Below are positions 19,401-29,800 of a DNA stretch of 64,000 nucleotides, one piece after another. How positions within the stretch are numbered: the stretch's first letter is position 1; every line of letters starts with the position of its first letter. The stretch comes from Pseudoips prasinana (Eukaryota; Arthropoda; Insecta; Lepidoptera; Nolidae). The stretch covers positions 28,246,001 through 28,310,000 of the forward strand of contig OX621255.1 of NCBI GenBank assembly GCA_951640165.1, written 5' to 3'. Position numbers and translations under genes: made by a program. Below the pieces are notes generated by a model that was given only the letters and a program-made list of their open reading frames with translations, did not search any database and had not been told where the DNA came from.

Positions 19401-22400
19401 ATGGGCAAAAAGGGAGTTGTAGCATTCGTCAAGGACTTTTACTACGATCCTTTCAAGTGGTGAGTACATACATAACCTCTTTAGTAAATGTGGTAACTAT
19501 AGAATTCTCTATGAATGTGATAATTTGGCCATAACATAATTACTATATGACTGCACGTGGTAGCGCAGCGTATAAGGTAGTCGCCTCGCTATTTCCTCGG
19601 CGCACTTGTATTTCGGTTTCGATCTTCATACTGTATAATAAGACTATTAGTATGACCCATATATAGTTGTTCTGAGTCTGGACATATTTTCCAAAAGCGG
19701 TCTTTCTTAAACATTAAAATAGCTCAGTTGTTCATTCGCTGTACAAAACTTACAAATTCCCGGAGAAGATTAAGTATATCCAACTGCCTGGAAATTGCTG
19801 ACATAGGTGTCATCATATAGTGTGTATTATTGCACGATACTTATGTGAAACTCACATAAGTATTGTGCAATAATTATCTGAAAATAACATGGGTTGGATC
19901 TCATATCGAGTCGCCTGAATTTGAGTTAAGTGTGTATATGGGGGGGTTAAAGGGGTTCCTACTAAGTGATAAAACGCATTTTTTTCTGCCGGAGACGCGC
20001 CAATTATTTAAAATTAATTTTTCAAAATCGTAAGACTCCATACAAATTTATAAAACAGAATGCAATTTTGAACATTTCGTAGCGATTTCGATACCTAGAG
20101 CGTTGTAAAACAGTGTAAAAACATTGCTTTCGTGTTTAGAAGTTATATGTTGTTTTTATATAATTATCCGAAAAATACCCAAAACTGAATTGTTCATTGT
20201 CACTATAATAATATTTTTGCAAAACTGCACTTTTATGAAATCATTTGGGTTAGGTTAGGTTAGAACGGTGACCATTTGGTGCGCGAAGGCGAGCGAGCGC
20301 AGCGAGCGTGCCGCGGCAGCGGCCGCCGAGCGCTAGAAAAACATTAACCATGGATATCTCCATAACCATGGGGTTCCGCGGGTTGGGGATGGTACAGGAG
20401 GGAAGCCCCCTCCCCCCTCCCCCCTGAATTTACTTACGTTTGAAGGCGACTTGATTTGAGATATTAACCAATAACATATTATTATGTTATTAAGGACAAT
20501 ATTTTTAGTCATCATGTCAGCCAAAGTATATCCACTGCTAGATAAAAGCCTCCCCAAAAAATAGGGGGATATGCCATGACAGCCATGCTTTGGCAGACGA
20601 GTTGGCGATCGCAGTTTGATGGTCATAGTTCACAGAAAAATGCTGCTGCCCGTTCTCTGGTAGGTATTCCCTTAGTTGATTTCTAGAGCCCCTTATGGAT
20701 TAGATGGGGTGATGATATTCTATGCTGTCACCACACAGCAAAGGTACTATACAAAAGAAAAAAAAAAAGAAACAGGTGTTATACAGAAAGCCTTGCATAT
20801 ATTCAGAATCAATGCTTCTTCTTTATTGCCTGGGCAGTGGTGGCCACCCAGGGGTTTGAGTTTCAGTTGTTCAAGTCATGCAGCACTTCAGACATTGCTT
20901 AAGTACAACATGAAATCAAATCAAATCAAATCATTACCAGGACTAAAAGCTTAACATTACCTCGGAAGGTTGAATGTGCTCAGAAGTTAAATTGCTAATG
21001 GTACCCATCTTTAATTACATAAATATGTGGTTCATATCACACAGCACCATCTAGCCCAATCCAAGCAAAACTTCTACAAATTTATTATATTGGTCATAAA
21101 GAGTGAAAAAGGAAAGTGTACTTAAATAAAAAAAAACAGGAATCAGCTTTAAGCTGCTAGTGTATCATTGCAAATAATAAAAAAAAAAATAATAAATACT
21201 TTTTTTTTAATGATAAATGACAATGGATAAAAATTGTTTTTTTTTTTGTAAATATATACATAAAATACACAGAAAACACCCCAACCAAGACAAATAGACA
21301 CAGATATTTTTCTTGTGCGAGGATGTAGAATGTATCCGTCTATTATACATATTTGTAAAGTACCATGCGACACAGGGATTAGATTACCTAGTGCGTTATC
21401 TTTTATACAAAAAAAATTATAGGCATCCTTTGGATTAGAGCCGTTGTGCCATTTTATAGATAATGGTAAGGAACTCAAGGTGCGCGGGTCCGACTCTCAC
21501 TTGGCTGGTCAAGTTAAGTTATTATATTATATATAGCTGTGCCCCGCGGTTTTACCCGCGTTAAATTTTATAAATTATCGCAGGTAGGTAGGTGATAGCG
21601 TAATATCTAATATGTGGCCTATATGTTGACCCGACCTCTTAGTTTTTGAGTTTTAGTACTTTTTGAGTTTAGCCCGGACATACACACAGACAAAAACTCT
21701 AAAAACTAAATTTTTGGCTTCGATATTGTTGTTGGCAACCCGAGTGTCCTTTTTAAAAAATATTCAATGTACATTTTTGACTTTGCTACGATTTTATTAT
21801 AATATGTATATAGATTTAAACACTTAACAATGGAAGAAGAATGCCTATAAAATAGAATTGTGCCATAAGCAATATTCTTATCTATACATCTATACTCTAT
21901 ACAAATAAATAAAATTGGAGTGTCTGTTTGTAATATTGAAATAGCCGGTTTTTACTACATAAATATGAATATACATACGGTACATACACCAAAATAACAT
22001 TTTTTACAATTTTTGTCTGTCTGTCTGTCTGTTTGTTCCGGCTAATCTCTGAAATGGCTGGACCGATTTTGACGGGACTTTTATTGGCGGGTAGCTGATG
22101 TAATAAGGAGTAACTTAGACTACTTTTATTTTAAAAAAGTTTTTATTTTACTAAAAAAACGAAATAAACTAATTAACACGCGGACGAAGTCGCGGGCACA
22201 GCTAGTATATGTATATGTGTACTGTAACATATGGACAGTTGATAAATTACCTATAATGATAAATACGATTGCTTTCGTATGTAGTCTATAGATACAAGAT
22301 AAACTATAAATAAATCAGGCAGTAACTGATGATAAATAAGTCAACATTGGTCATTGGGATCTCACAACATTATTACAGTACATAAATAATAATAATGTCC

Positions 22401-25400
22401 TAGCTGCAGGAGACAAACCATTTGCGCGAGCCATATTAAAAGAAAAAAATATTTTTAAAAAGACAACGCCCACACCAAGCAATTTAATCCCTGTGTCGCG
22501 TGGTACTTATATTATATATATACATATAAACATATAATAGACGGACACATATTACATCCAGATTCAGAACAACTATTTATGGGTCACACAAATAGTTCCC
22601 CGGCGCGGGACTTGAACCCGCGATACGAAGCGGCGAGGCGACTGTCTTAGCCGCTGCGCCACACGTGCTCTTCAATTGTTAAAAAAATACTTTGCTACTT
22701 GGTGTTTATGTTTACTTTGTATAATAATGCCATAATCCCAAACTAAGCAAAGCTTGTACTATGGAAACCAGATAACTGATTTACTACATTACTACTTACT
22801 AAATACATACTTATATAGATAACTAGCGGCCCGGTACGTGCGTCGCTACGTATAAGGCATAGTAATAAAAAAAATGATTATTAAGTTCATTTATTCAAAC
22901 AAAAAAATATTTAAATTGCTAAAAGATGTTGATTTTACACTATTTCAAAATTTTCTAAAATTTTCTCATTGTACAAACCTTCCCTGGACTTCCACGAATA
23001 ATTCAAGACCAAAATTTGCCAAATCGGTAAAGGTGTTGTTGAGTTATAACATTACAACGAAAAGTGGCATTGATACACAGATATATGTCCGACTAACGGT
23101 TAAGACTTAATCAATGGTTAAATCGGCTTCCATGACCACATGTGACGTCATAAATGGTCCGGAATCGATTGTCATTGTTGAAGCCGATTTAACGATTGAT
23201 TAAGTCATTTTTAACCTTAATTTATTTGAACGCCATTCACGAAATCGATGTTCAGCGACTTCGCCGGTAGAGCCCCTGGGTGGGAATCGTACCCACGACT
23301 TGCGGCGTGCAAGGCAATTATCTACCAACCACGCCAACCAGCCCTTCAATGTATATTATTAGTATAGGATTGTTCACCTCCCCACATAACAATGTATAGT
23401 GCACCTACCAAGTCTTTTCTCTGCGTCACCCTAAGGTTGACTGGTATCGAATGCCTTTGGCATTAAGTCCGCCTTGTACATCCTTGTGCTAAAATTTTAA
23501 ATAAAAAAATAAATGTATAATATAGAAATACACAGCTGAGATGGTTTGGCCATTTAGAAAGGATGAATGAAAGAAGATTGACAAAAGAAGTATACCTGGC
23601 CTGTGTGAATGGGACAACCGGAAGGGGAAGACCACGTCGAACATTCTCTGACCAAATTGGAGATGTTCTCAAGAAAGGGCAGGTCAGAAGTACCCTAAAC
23701 CGGCGAGCATGTATGAAGAATATAATGACAGTAATCGAGGCAAAAGAAGTATGCAAAGAGCGTGACAAATGGAAATCCGTTGTCTCTGCCTACCCCTCTG
23801 GGAAACAGGCGTGAGTCTATGTATGTATGTATGTATAATATAGAAATGTGGTTTAAATTCTTCTTATACCATTAGTCTGTTTGAATTTATAAGAGAGGTA
23901 GGGCATAGCGTTCATTCGCTCAAAGAGCAGCCCGACTAGGGAAGTATCTCCACCTTACTGAAGACATTCCTTAATAATAACATTAATAATTTTAATGTTG
24001 TGTTTCCGAGTGTGAGTAAGGTCGCCAGAGCTCATTGGGGTGAGGGACGGGTCACCAACACTTTTTTGCTGACTCTTTTAAAGGCCGGCAACGCGCCCGT
24101 GGCTCCTCTGGTGTTGCGAGTGTCCATGTGCGGCGGTGATCACTTACCATCAGGTGACCCACTTGCTCGTTTATCGCCCTCTCATATAAAACAAATAAAA
24201 ATACAACCAAATACATTTACCTATTGATAGCTAACTATTGAACACCAAGTTGAGTATACAACAAAATTACATAAAAATGGATATGTAAAGAATGATATGA
24301 TATGTACAGACGCCAGCACATCAAGCTACCCCAATCTGTCAAATTTCCCCAATTGAAAGTGAACCTTATGCTTTTGTTATAAAGTTGAAAATCTATAAAA
24401 GAAATTTGACAGTTTGGGTTAGCTGGATGTGCTGGCGTCTGTACATAAGTACAAGTGGTGGCCTTATCGCTAAAAGCGATCCAATGTTACAAGTTGATTG
24501 CAATTTAAAATATAATCATTAAAAATGTGCCGTGTGGCTGACGGCAAAGAATATTATCACCACATACGGGCCGGTTGGCGTGTTTGGTAGATAGCTTGCC
24601 TTTGACGCCGGTCGTGGGTTCGATTCCCACCCGGGACAGATATTAGTGTGCATGAACATGTTTGTTTGTCCTGAGTCTGGGTTTAATATATAAGTATGTA
24701 TTTACAAAAGAAAAGTATATCAATTATCTGGTTTCCATATTACACTAGTCACCATACTCTGCTTAGTTTGGATCAGATGGCCGTGTGTGAATAATGACAT
24801 TATTGTATATTATATATATTATTGTATATTATTATTATTAACCGGCGAGCATGTATGAAGAATATAATGACATTAATCGAGGCAAAAGAAGTATGCAAAG
24901 ATTGTGACAAATGGAAGTCCGTTGTCTCTGCCTACCCCTCTGGGAAACAGGCGTGAGTCTATGTATGTATGTATGTATTATTATTATTAGAGTGGGGGTC
25001 GTAAAGGTCGTTCTGAGAGAATATCTCCTTGAGAGCGATCTCCTTGACAACGCTGCAGCGTCTCTGTGTACTATGACTATCATATGTAGAGATTATGGCA
25101 CATCCCTGCAAATTATGGACACGGCTCCATTGTGGAAACCTTTGTCCACAGTAGACGTCATTCGGCTGACATGATGATGATAATTTTTCAAAACAAAAAT
25201 AGTTGGTCACGAAATTTGATAGGTTATGGTTTCGCTTTATGCAGTCCTATTTTCAGAAAATTCCATTAATATTTAGAGTACTTACTTTCCTTTGAAATTA
25301 CGATTTTAATATCCACCTTCTATATTATGCAAAGTGGGGGCAATATTCTCGAAAGACCATTAGTCTGTTTGAGTTTAAACAAAACAACATTTATCAGTTA

Positions 25401-26776
25401 TCATAATTTCTAAGGGGAAAGGTTATGCAAATATACGACACATACAAACACATCGAAATCATTTATATATTTTAATGCAGTCTTCTGAATTAAGACTTTC
25501 TTAAGGGTTATTCTGAGAGGTCAGTTTTTAGGAAGGCAAAAGCCTTTAATATAAAAAGGGTCTTTTTGAAATGTATAAAAGACATTGGGACCATAGGAAT
25601 GGAAGAATGGTTTCAATAGTATGAAATACTCTGTTTTATATGATCAGCGTCGTATCAGCCGAAAGACGTCCACTGCTGGACAGAGGCTTCCCCCAAAGAT
25701 ATCCATAATTGCCGGTCTTGTGCTACCCGCATCCAGCTGCTTCCAATGACCCTCACAAGATCATCGGTCCATCTTGTAGGGGGCCTGCCCATGCCGCGTC
25801 TTCCATTTCTGCCCAACAGCAGTCGGTTTTACGGGCTATGTGCACCGCACACTGCCACTTCAGCTTGGTCGGTTACTTTGGTTCGCCTGTGGATTTCCTC
25901 ATTTCAGATTCGATCACGCCGGGAAACTCCGAGCATAGCTTTCTCCATTGCTCTTTGAATTAAAAAAAAACTTTAATTCTTATTTCTCATCATCATCATA
26001 TCAGCCGAAAGACGTCCACTGCTGGACAAAGGCCTACCCCAAAGATCTCCACTATTGCCGGTCTTGCGCTATCCGCATCTAGCTATTTCCAGCGAACTTC
26101 ACAAGATCATCGGTACATCTTGTGAAGTTCGCCCACGCTGCGTCTTCCGGTTCGTAGTCGCCACTCGAGAACCTTTCTGCCCCAGCGGCCGTCGGCTCTA
26201 CGAGCTATGTGCCCTGCCCACTGCCACTTCAGCTTGGCAATTCTTACGGCTATGTCGGTTACTTTGGTTCGCCTGCGGATCTCAGCATTTCTGATTCGAT
26301 CTCGCAGGGAAACTCCAAGCATAGCCCTTTCCATTGCTCTTTGGGTGACCTTGAGCCTCTTGATAAGGCTCATAGTGAGCGACCACGTCTCTGTAAGTCA
26401 TCACTGGCAACACACACTGGTAGAAGACTTTCGACTTGAGACACTGCGGTATTTGGGACGAGAAGATATTACGTAGCTTCCCGAACGCTGCCCAGCAGAG
26501 TAGAATTCTTATTTCTGTTGTATTTAATTGATCTGATGATTGATATATGATTGACCAATCAATTTATAAATTACCTCGTTAAAGTATAAACTTCAGCGCG
26601 GCTTTCAATATAACTACAATTATAAACATGTGTGTGTCGTCAGTTTTATGCCCATAATGAATGTTTGTTTTTTATCTTGCAGGTCAATCGTAAAGAGCGT
26701 AGGAGTGTTCGCAGTCGGCGTTGTGGTCGCGGGCGAGTGCGCCGGTCTCGAGATAATGCCGGCGATGCCACAATAA
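19401..26776 (+). CDS. Tom6: Tom6-like mitochondrial outer-membrane import subunit, 2 exons
   Basis: Exons 19401-19459 and 26683-26776 join (TG|G, Trp) to a 50-aa protein starting [16 protein letters not shown] short basic, aromatic N-terminal stretch is followed by one hydrophobic segment ([12 protein letters not shown], about residues 26-37) and a short tail ending IMPAMPQ. Size, single C-terminal membrane anchor and the tail match animal Tom6, a small subunit that stabilises the TOM complex. The homology call rests on this pattern, so it is probable rather than certain. The start has A at -3 and G at +4. The 7.2-kb intron is full of Helitrons, SINEs and RTE pieces. An AATAAA overlaps the stop codon. 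The sulfatase ATG follows 40 bp later on the same strand. Confidence 0.8.
19547..19680 (+). mobile_element. SINE family C, 3'-truncated
   Basis: Head CTGCACGTGGTAGCGCAGCG with TAGTCGCCTCGC, then GACCCATATATAGTTG and TTCTGAGTCTGG. In the first part of the Tom6-like intron. Confidence 0.65.
19826..19874. repeat. Hairpin, 23-bp arms with one mismatch
   Basis: 19826-19848 (ATTATTGCACGATACTTATG then TGA) and 19852-19874 are complementary except for one position, with a 3-nt loop. Confidence 0.9.
19898..20462. mobile_element. 565-bp inverted-terminal element containing TTAGG repeats
   Basis: The ends ATCTCATATCGAGTCGCCT (19898-19916) and the complement of ATCTCAAATCAAGTCGCCT (20444-20462) match at 17 of 19 positions. 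The interior holds a G run, three TTAGG units (about 20247) and a very GC-rich block (20280-20335, GCGAGCGAGCGCAGCGAGCG). No coding. A related TTAGGTT/AGCGCTAG piece occurs at 28375-28435. Class unknown. Confidence 0.45.
20500..20680 (-). mobile_element. LINE 3' fragment (same family as 6605-6815)
   Basis: Minus-strand copy: GTCAGCCAAAGTATATCCAC then TGCTAGA.., the Tnnnnnnnnntgccatgaca region, and CTGCCCGTTCTCTGGTAGG at the other end. Confidence 0.5.
21533..21790 (-). mobile_element. Helitron-like 3' end (partial, minus)
   Basis: AGCTGTGCCCCGCGGTTTTA is the reversed form of the Helitron terminus seen complete at 47327-47503. The final CTAG is altered to CTAT and the 5' end is not found. Confidence 0.4.
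21881..22205 (+). mobile_element. Non-autonomous Helitron
   Basis: Begins TCTATACATC after an A and ends with the hairpin CGCGGACGAAGTCGCG then GGCACAGCTAG before a T. TC start, CTRR end with a hairpin just upstream and A/T flanks are Helitron hallmarks. Interior includes TTGGAGTGTCTGTTTG and a (GTCT)n run. The exact 5' end is less sure because TCTATAC occurs twice. Confidence 0.7.
22480..22675 (-). mobile_element. SINE family C (minus)
   Basis: Reverse copy with the tail complement CCCTGTGTCGCG, the B-box complement CGGGACTTGAACCCGCG and the head complement CGCTGCGCCACACGTG. Confidence 0.8.
22705..22822 (-). mobile_element. SINE family A, 3' half (minus)
   Basis: CCCAAACTAAGCAAAGCTTG, GAAACCAGATAACTG and ACATACTTATATAGATAA correspond to the 3' half of family A. 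It abuts the CTAG end of the next Helitron. Confidence 0.65.
22823..23369 (-). mobile_element. Helitron-like element (minus) with embedded SINE A scrap
   Basis: On the minus strand it starts TCCTATACTAATA after an A (23369) and ends GGGCCGCTAG before a T (22823). A SINE A fragment with the B-box complement GGGAATCGTACCCACG lies inside at 23266-23345, so the SINE was probably inserted later. No Rep/helicase. Confidence 0.5.
23395..23512 (+). mobile_element. CR1/L2-type LINE tail
   Basis: Matches the tail at 12420-12545: GTCACCCTAAGGTTGACTGG, CCTTTGGCATTAAGTCCGCC and an A/T-rich AAATAAAAAAATAAATG end. Confidence 0.7.
23520..23840 (+). mobile_element. LINE RT C-terminal fragment with (GTAT)n tail
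   Basis: Encodes [20 protein letters not shown] and a GRGRPRRTF segment, the C-terminal pattern of RTE-like reverse transcriptases, ending at a stop (about 23814) before GTATGTATGTATGTAT. Repeated, more truncated, at 24841-24980 (+) and 55412-55512 (-). Pseudogene. Confidence 0.65.
24000..24192 (+). mobile_element. CR1/Zenon-type LINE 3' tail
   Basis: Same tail as 4795-4990: AGCTCATTGGGGTGAGGGAC, GGCCGGCAACGC, CTTACCATCAGGTGACCCAC. Confidence 0.65.
24307..24441. mobile_element. 135-bp TA-flanked MITE
   Basis: CAGACGCCAGCACATCAAGC at the left end, complement of CAGACGCCAGCACATCCAGC at the right, TA on both sides. Same family as 14214-14348. Confidence 0.9.
24567..24795 (+). mobile_element. 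SINE family A, near full length
   Basis: Head CGGGCCGGTTGGCGTGTTTG, B-box GGTTCGATTCCCACC and end GATCAGATGGCCGTGTG. Confidence 0.8.
24841..25185 (+). mobile_element. Two LINE 3' fragments in tandem
   Basis: 24841-24980 repeats the end of the RTE-like piece at 23700-23835 with its (GTAT)n tail. 24985-25185 is a decayed 3' piece of the 6605-6815 family, ending GACGTCATTCGGCTGACATG then ATGATGAT. Confidence 0.55.
25650..25965 (-). mobile_element. RTE-type LINE fragment (minus)
   Basis: Antisense copy of the block also at 51345-51794: CCGAAAGACGTCCACTGCTG, ACAAGATCATCGGTCCATCT, GGGGGCCTGCCC. Decayed C-terminal RT coding on the minus strand. Confidence 0.7.
25985..26505 (-). mobile_element. RTE-type LINE fragment (minus) with a rewritten palindrome
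   Basis: Minus strand encodes [20 protein letters not shown] and an [24 protein letters not shown] C-terminal RT segment, starting after the ATCATCATCAT tail at 25988. At 26092-26132 it has a 16-bp-arm hairpin that replaces the sequence found in three sister copies. Confidence 0.75.
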
Positions 26777-26777
26777 A
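26772..26777 (+). terminator. AATAAA overlapping the Tom6-like stop codon
   Basis: The hexamer spans the end of the last sense codon and the TAA stop (26774-26776). It is the only poly(A) signal before the sulfatase ATG at 26817. If used, the 3' UTR would be only about 15-30 nt. Confidence 0.4.
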
Positions 26778-26816
26778 ATAATTCCATATAAGTTACGAAT
26801 AAGAAATACATTAAAA

Positions 26817-29800
26817 ATGTTTAATTATTTATTGTTACTCAGTTTTACGTTCGGGGTCAGTGTTTGTGAGAAGAGACCGAATTTCGTGTTGATATTGACA
26901 GATGATCAAGATGTAGTTTTGGGCGGTTTGGTTAGTAAGAAACTAGTGATGTGGAAATAAAATTGTTAATATAAATAAATAGTGGTTTTATTTATTTTTT
27001 GCATTTCAGACGCCAATGAAGAATGTGCAACGTTTTATTGCTGACGAAGGTGTCACTTTCACTAATTCGGTGAGTAAGTTTTTTTAATCAATAAATCATA
27101 AATTGTTGTCATTCCAAGTTGCCGCGTGAAGCGTTTCACTTCCTCTTTCATTTTAATTGGCTGATCTGTTGGTCTAGTAGTTAATGACACTGTCCGCTAA
27201 GCCAAAGGTCGTGGGTTCGATCCCCACCTAGGACAAATTTTTGTGTGATGAGCACGATAGTTTGTTCTGTGTCTGGGTGTAATTTATATTATCTATAACA
27301 CATACATACGCGTTATAGATAATATCAAAATAAAAAATGTTTATCAGTTGTCTGGTTGCTATAGTAGGTACAGGCTCTGCCTAGTTCGGGATCAGATGGT
27401 AGTGTGTTAATTATCCAAAGATATTTATTATTTATAATACTATGCGTTAGGTTGTGGAATGCCCTCCCGGAATGTGTTCCCATATACAAAATCAGCGTTT
27501 CTTAACGCCCAGACCATGATTTGTGGTAAACGTCAAGCTCTTTAGTTTCTCTTCTCAATCATATGTCATTGGTAATATAGAGATGTACGAAAAGAACCTA
27601 CATATATTGCCTGTGAGAGACTGGTGCTGTCTGAACCAGGTTATCCTGTACTTCAGATCACCAGAATATTTTCTGACGGCGTCAAACCTTGGTTATGTTA
27701 GGTTTATATTTATTTAAGCCTTATTTATTCCTTAATAAAATACAATCACAATATAATTTATATGCCTACAATTTCATTTAAAATAATTAATTTTAAGATT
27801 AGGAAATTAGAATGTTTTGCAAGGGAATACAGTCAAATTAGTACGAAATGTGTGTAGGGGCATCTTAGTTCATAATAGAAGCTTTCTTCATTTTTCTTAG
27901 TTTAACACTTTCACTGTCCAATGGCATAGTGAAAGTGTTAAACTACGAGATATATTATAGAAGATACACTTCCTATGATGTAAAATCACATAATAAAATG
28001 AAATAATGAAATTTATTCCGCACTTGGGTATTAGCATACACTTGTACCTACTTGACAAGCTCACAATGCAGGACATAAATATACTCAAAATCAGTATTTA
28101 AATAAAAATTCATTCATCCATCCGTCCAAGTCTGAAATAAATAACAAGTTACTAAGCTATTAACGAGATAGTGGAAATGTGGAGATCTTTGGGGGAGTCC
28201 TTTGTCCAGCTGTGGACGTCTTTCGGCTGATATGATGATGATGATAAAGCTATTTTAGGAGAAATTGTAAGTTAAGACACACATTTCTTTATTGGCTACG
28301 TGATCAAACTTCTAATTTTACCTATAACTAAGCCACGGGAAAATGAGAAAGCTTCTAATAAAGTAATTCGTCTTTCATTTGGGTTAGGTTATAACTGTGA
28401 CCATCAACACAGCGGCCACCAAGCGCTAGATACACTATTGCTGGTGAAGATTGGTGGAAAGGTTTCAAAAATCCAATTTTTTGGAGCTTTGAGAATTTAG
28501 AGGCTTACATAGAAGATAACTAGTGTATAAGATAGTATCATTCAGACGCTTGCACATCTTACTCGCACCACTAGTTTTCCCTTTCCTTAGTCTATCCACT
28601 CCATAACTGGTTGTCTGGAAGAAATCGCAGTAGCGATAAGACCGCCCTTTGTACTTAATTTAAGTATGCTCATTTTTTTTTATTATTTTTAATTTTAAGT
28701 TATGGTGTACAATAAAGAGTATTTTTACTTACTTTACTTTACATAAGTGGAAACGGTCAAGCTTCGAAGCCTAGCAGCATAGCCGCATTCTAGGCAGACT
28801 TGTAAAGAACATGCAGATCATATTCTCAAACATATGCCATAAATAAAATACATAAGCATGAAGTCATCCTGTGTTTACGCCGCAAAATTATATGATTGAT
28901 TTTTCCTGTCAAAGTATTACGTCTTAAGCGTATTTGTTGTTTTGTACCGATTTTGATCATTCTTTTTATATCAAATCAATTATAACCTTTGGTCTATCCG
29001 CAGCTTGTTAAATCGCCGAGGTTCTGGGTTCAAATCCCGAGTCAGGCCATTAACTGACTTTTATTGGGATTTTTCTGTAAAGAAAATGTCCCAATATAAT
29101 CGGTTAAGTTAGGGGTACTCACACCCCCGCACTTCTAAAAGCACGTAATGCCGTCGGTCCTGTACCTGAACTCATTCCCATCGAATCATGAGATTGATGG
29201 AATAGAAAGTGCCCCAGAGTTAATAGGATATGTGATGATGAAGATGTCTCCAGACCGATTTCGGTCACGGCGACGGCTCCTAACACCGATGAGATAGATT
29301 CTGTCGCACTTGTGCTCTTATATGACTGCAATTATAGCCAACCTTATTTGTAAAGAACTGCGCACATTGCGGACATGTGAGCACACCATCAATGTAATTA
29401 TATCTGACCGCCACAGGTGGTCGGGCTTTCAGTTCTTTCAGAACCACGCAGATGGCAAGTATTGGCTTCTATGGCCGAATTTACATACATTTAGTGCATG
29501 TATTTACACATGTTACACATCAAAGCATTGTATATGTAACATCATACCTACCATGGTATTCAATTAAAATAATAATAAACCGTTACGTCTAAAATTAACT
29601 TGCGGAAAATGATAACATTATCGGCTAGTACCTGCTACATAGGCATTTATTATTATTGAAATCACAAACAATGTTATTATTCGCCGTTATATAGTGTGTT
29701 ACAATATTAGTGTTAAATAGTTTCAGGCATAGGTACAGATACCAGCACATCCAGCTACTCCAATCTGTCAAATTTCTTTTATAGATTTTCAACTTTATCA

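Noticed and set aside
20245..20262. Telomere end
   Set aside because: Only three TTAGG units occur, inside a small inverted-terminal element. This is an interstitial motif.
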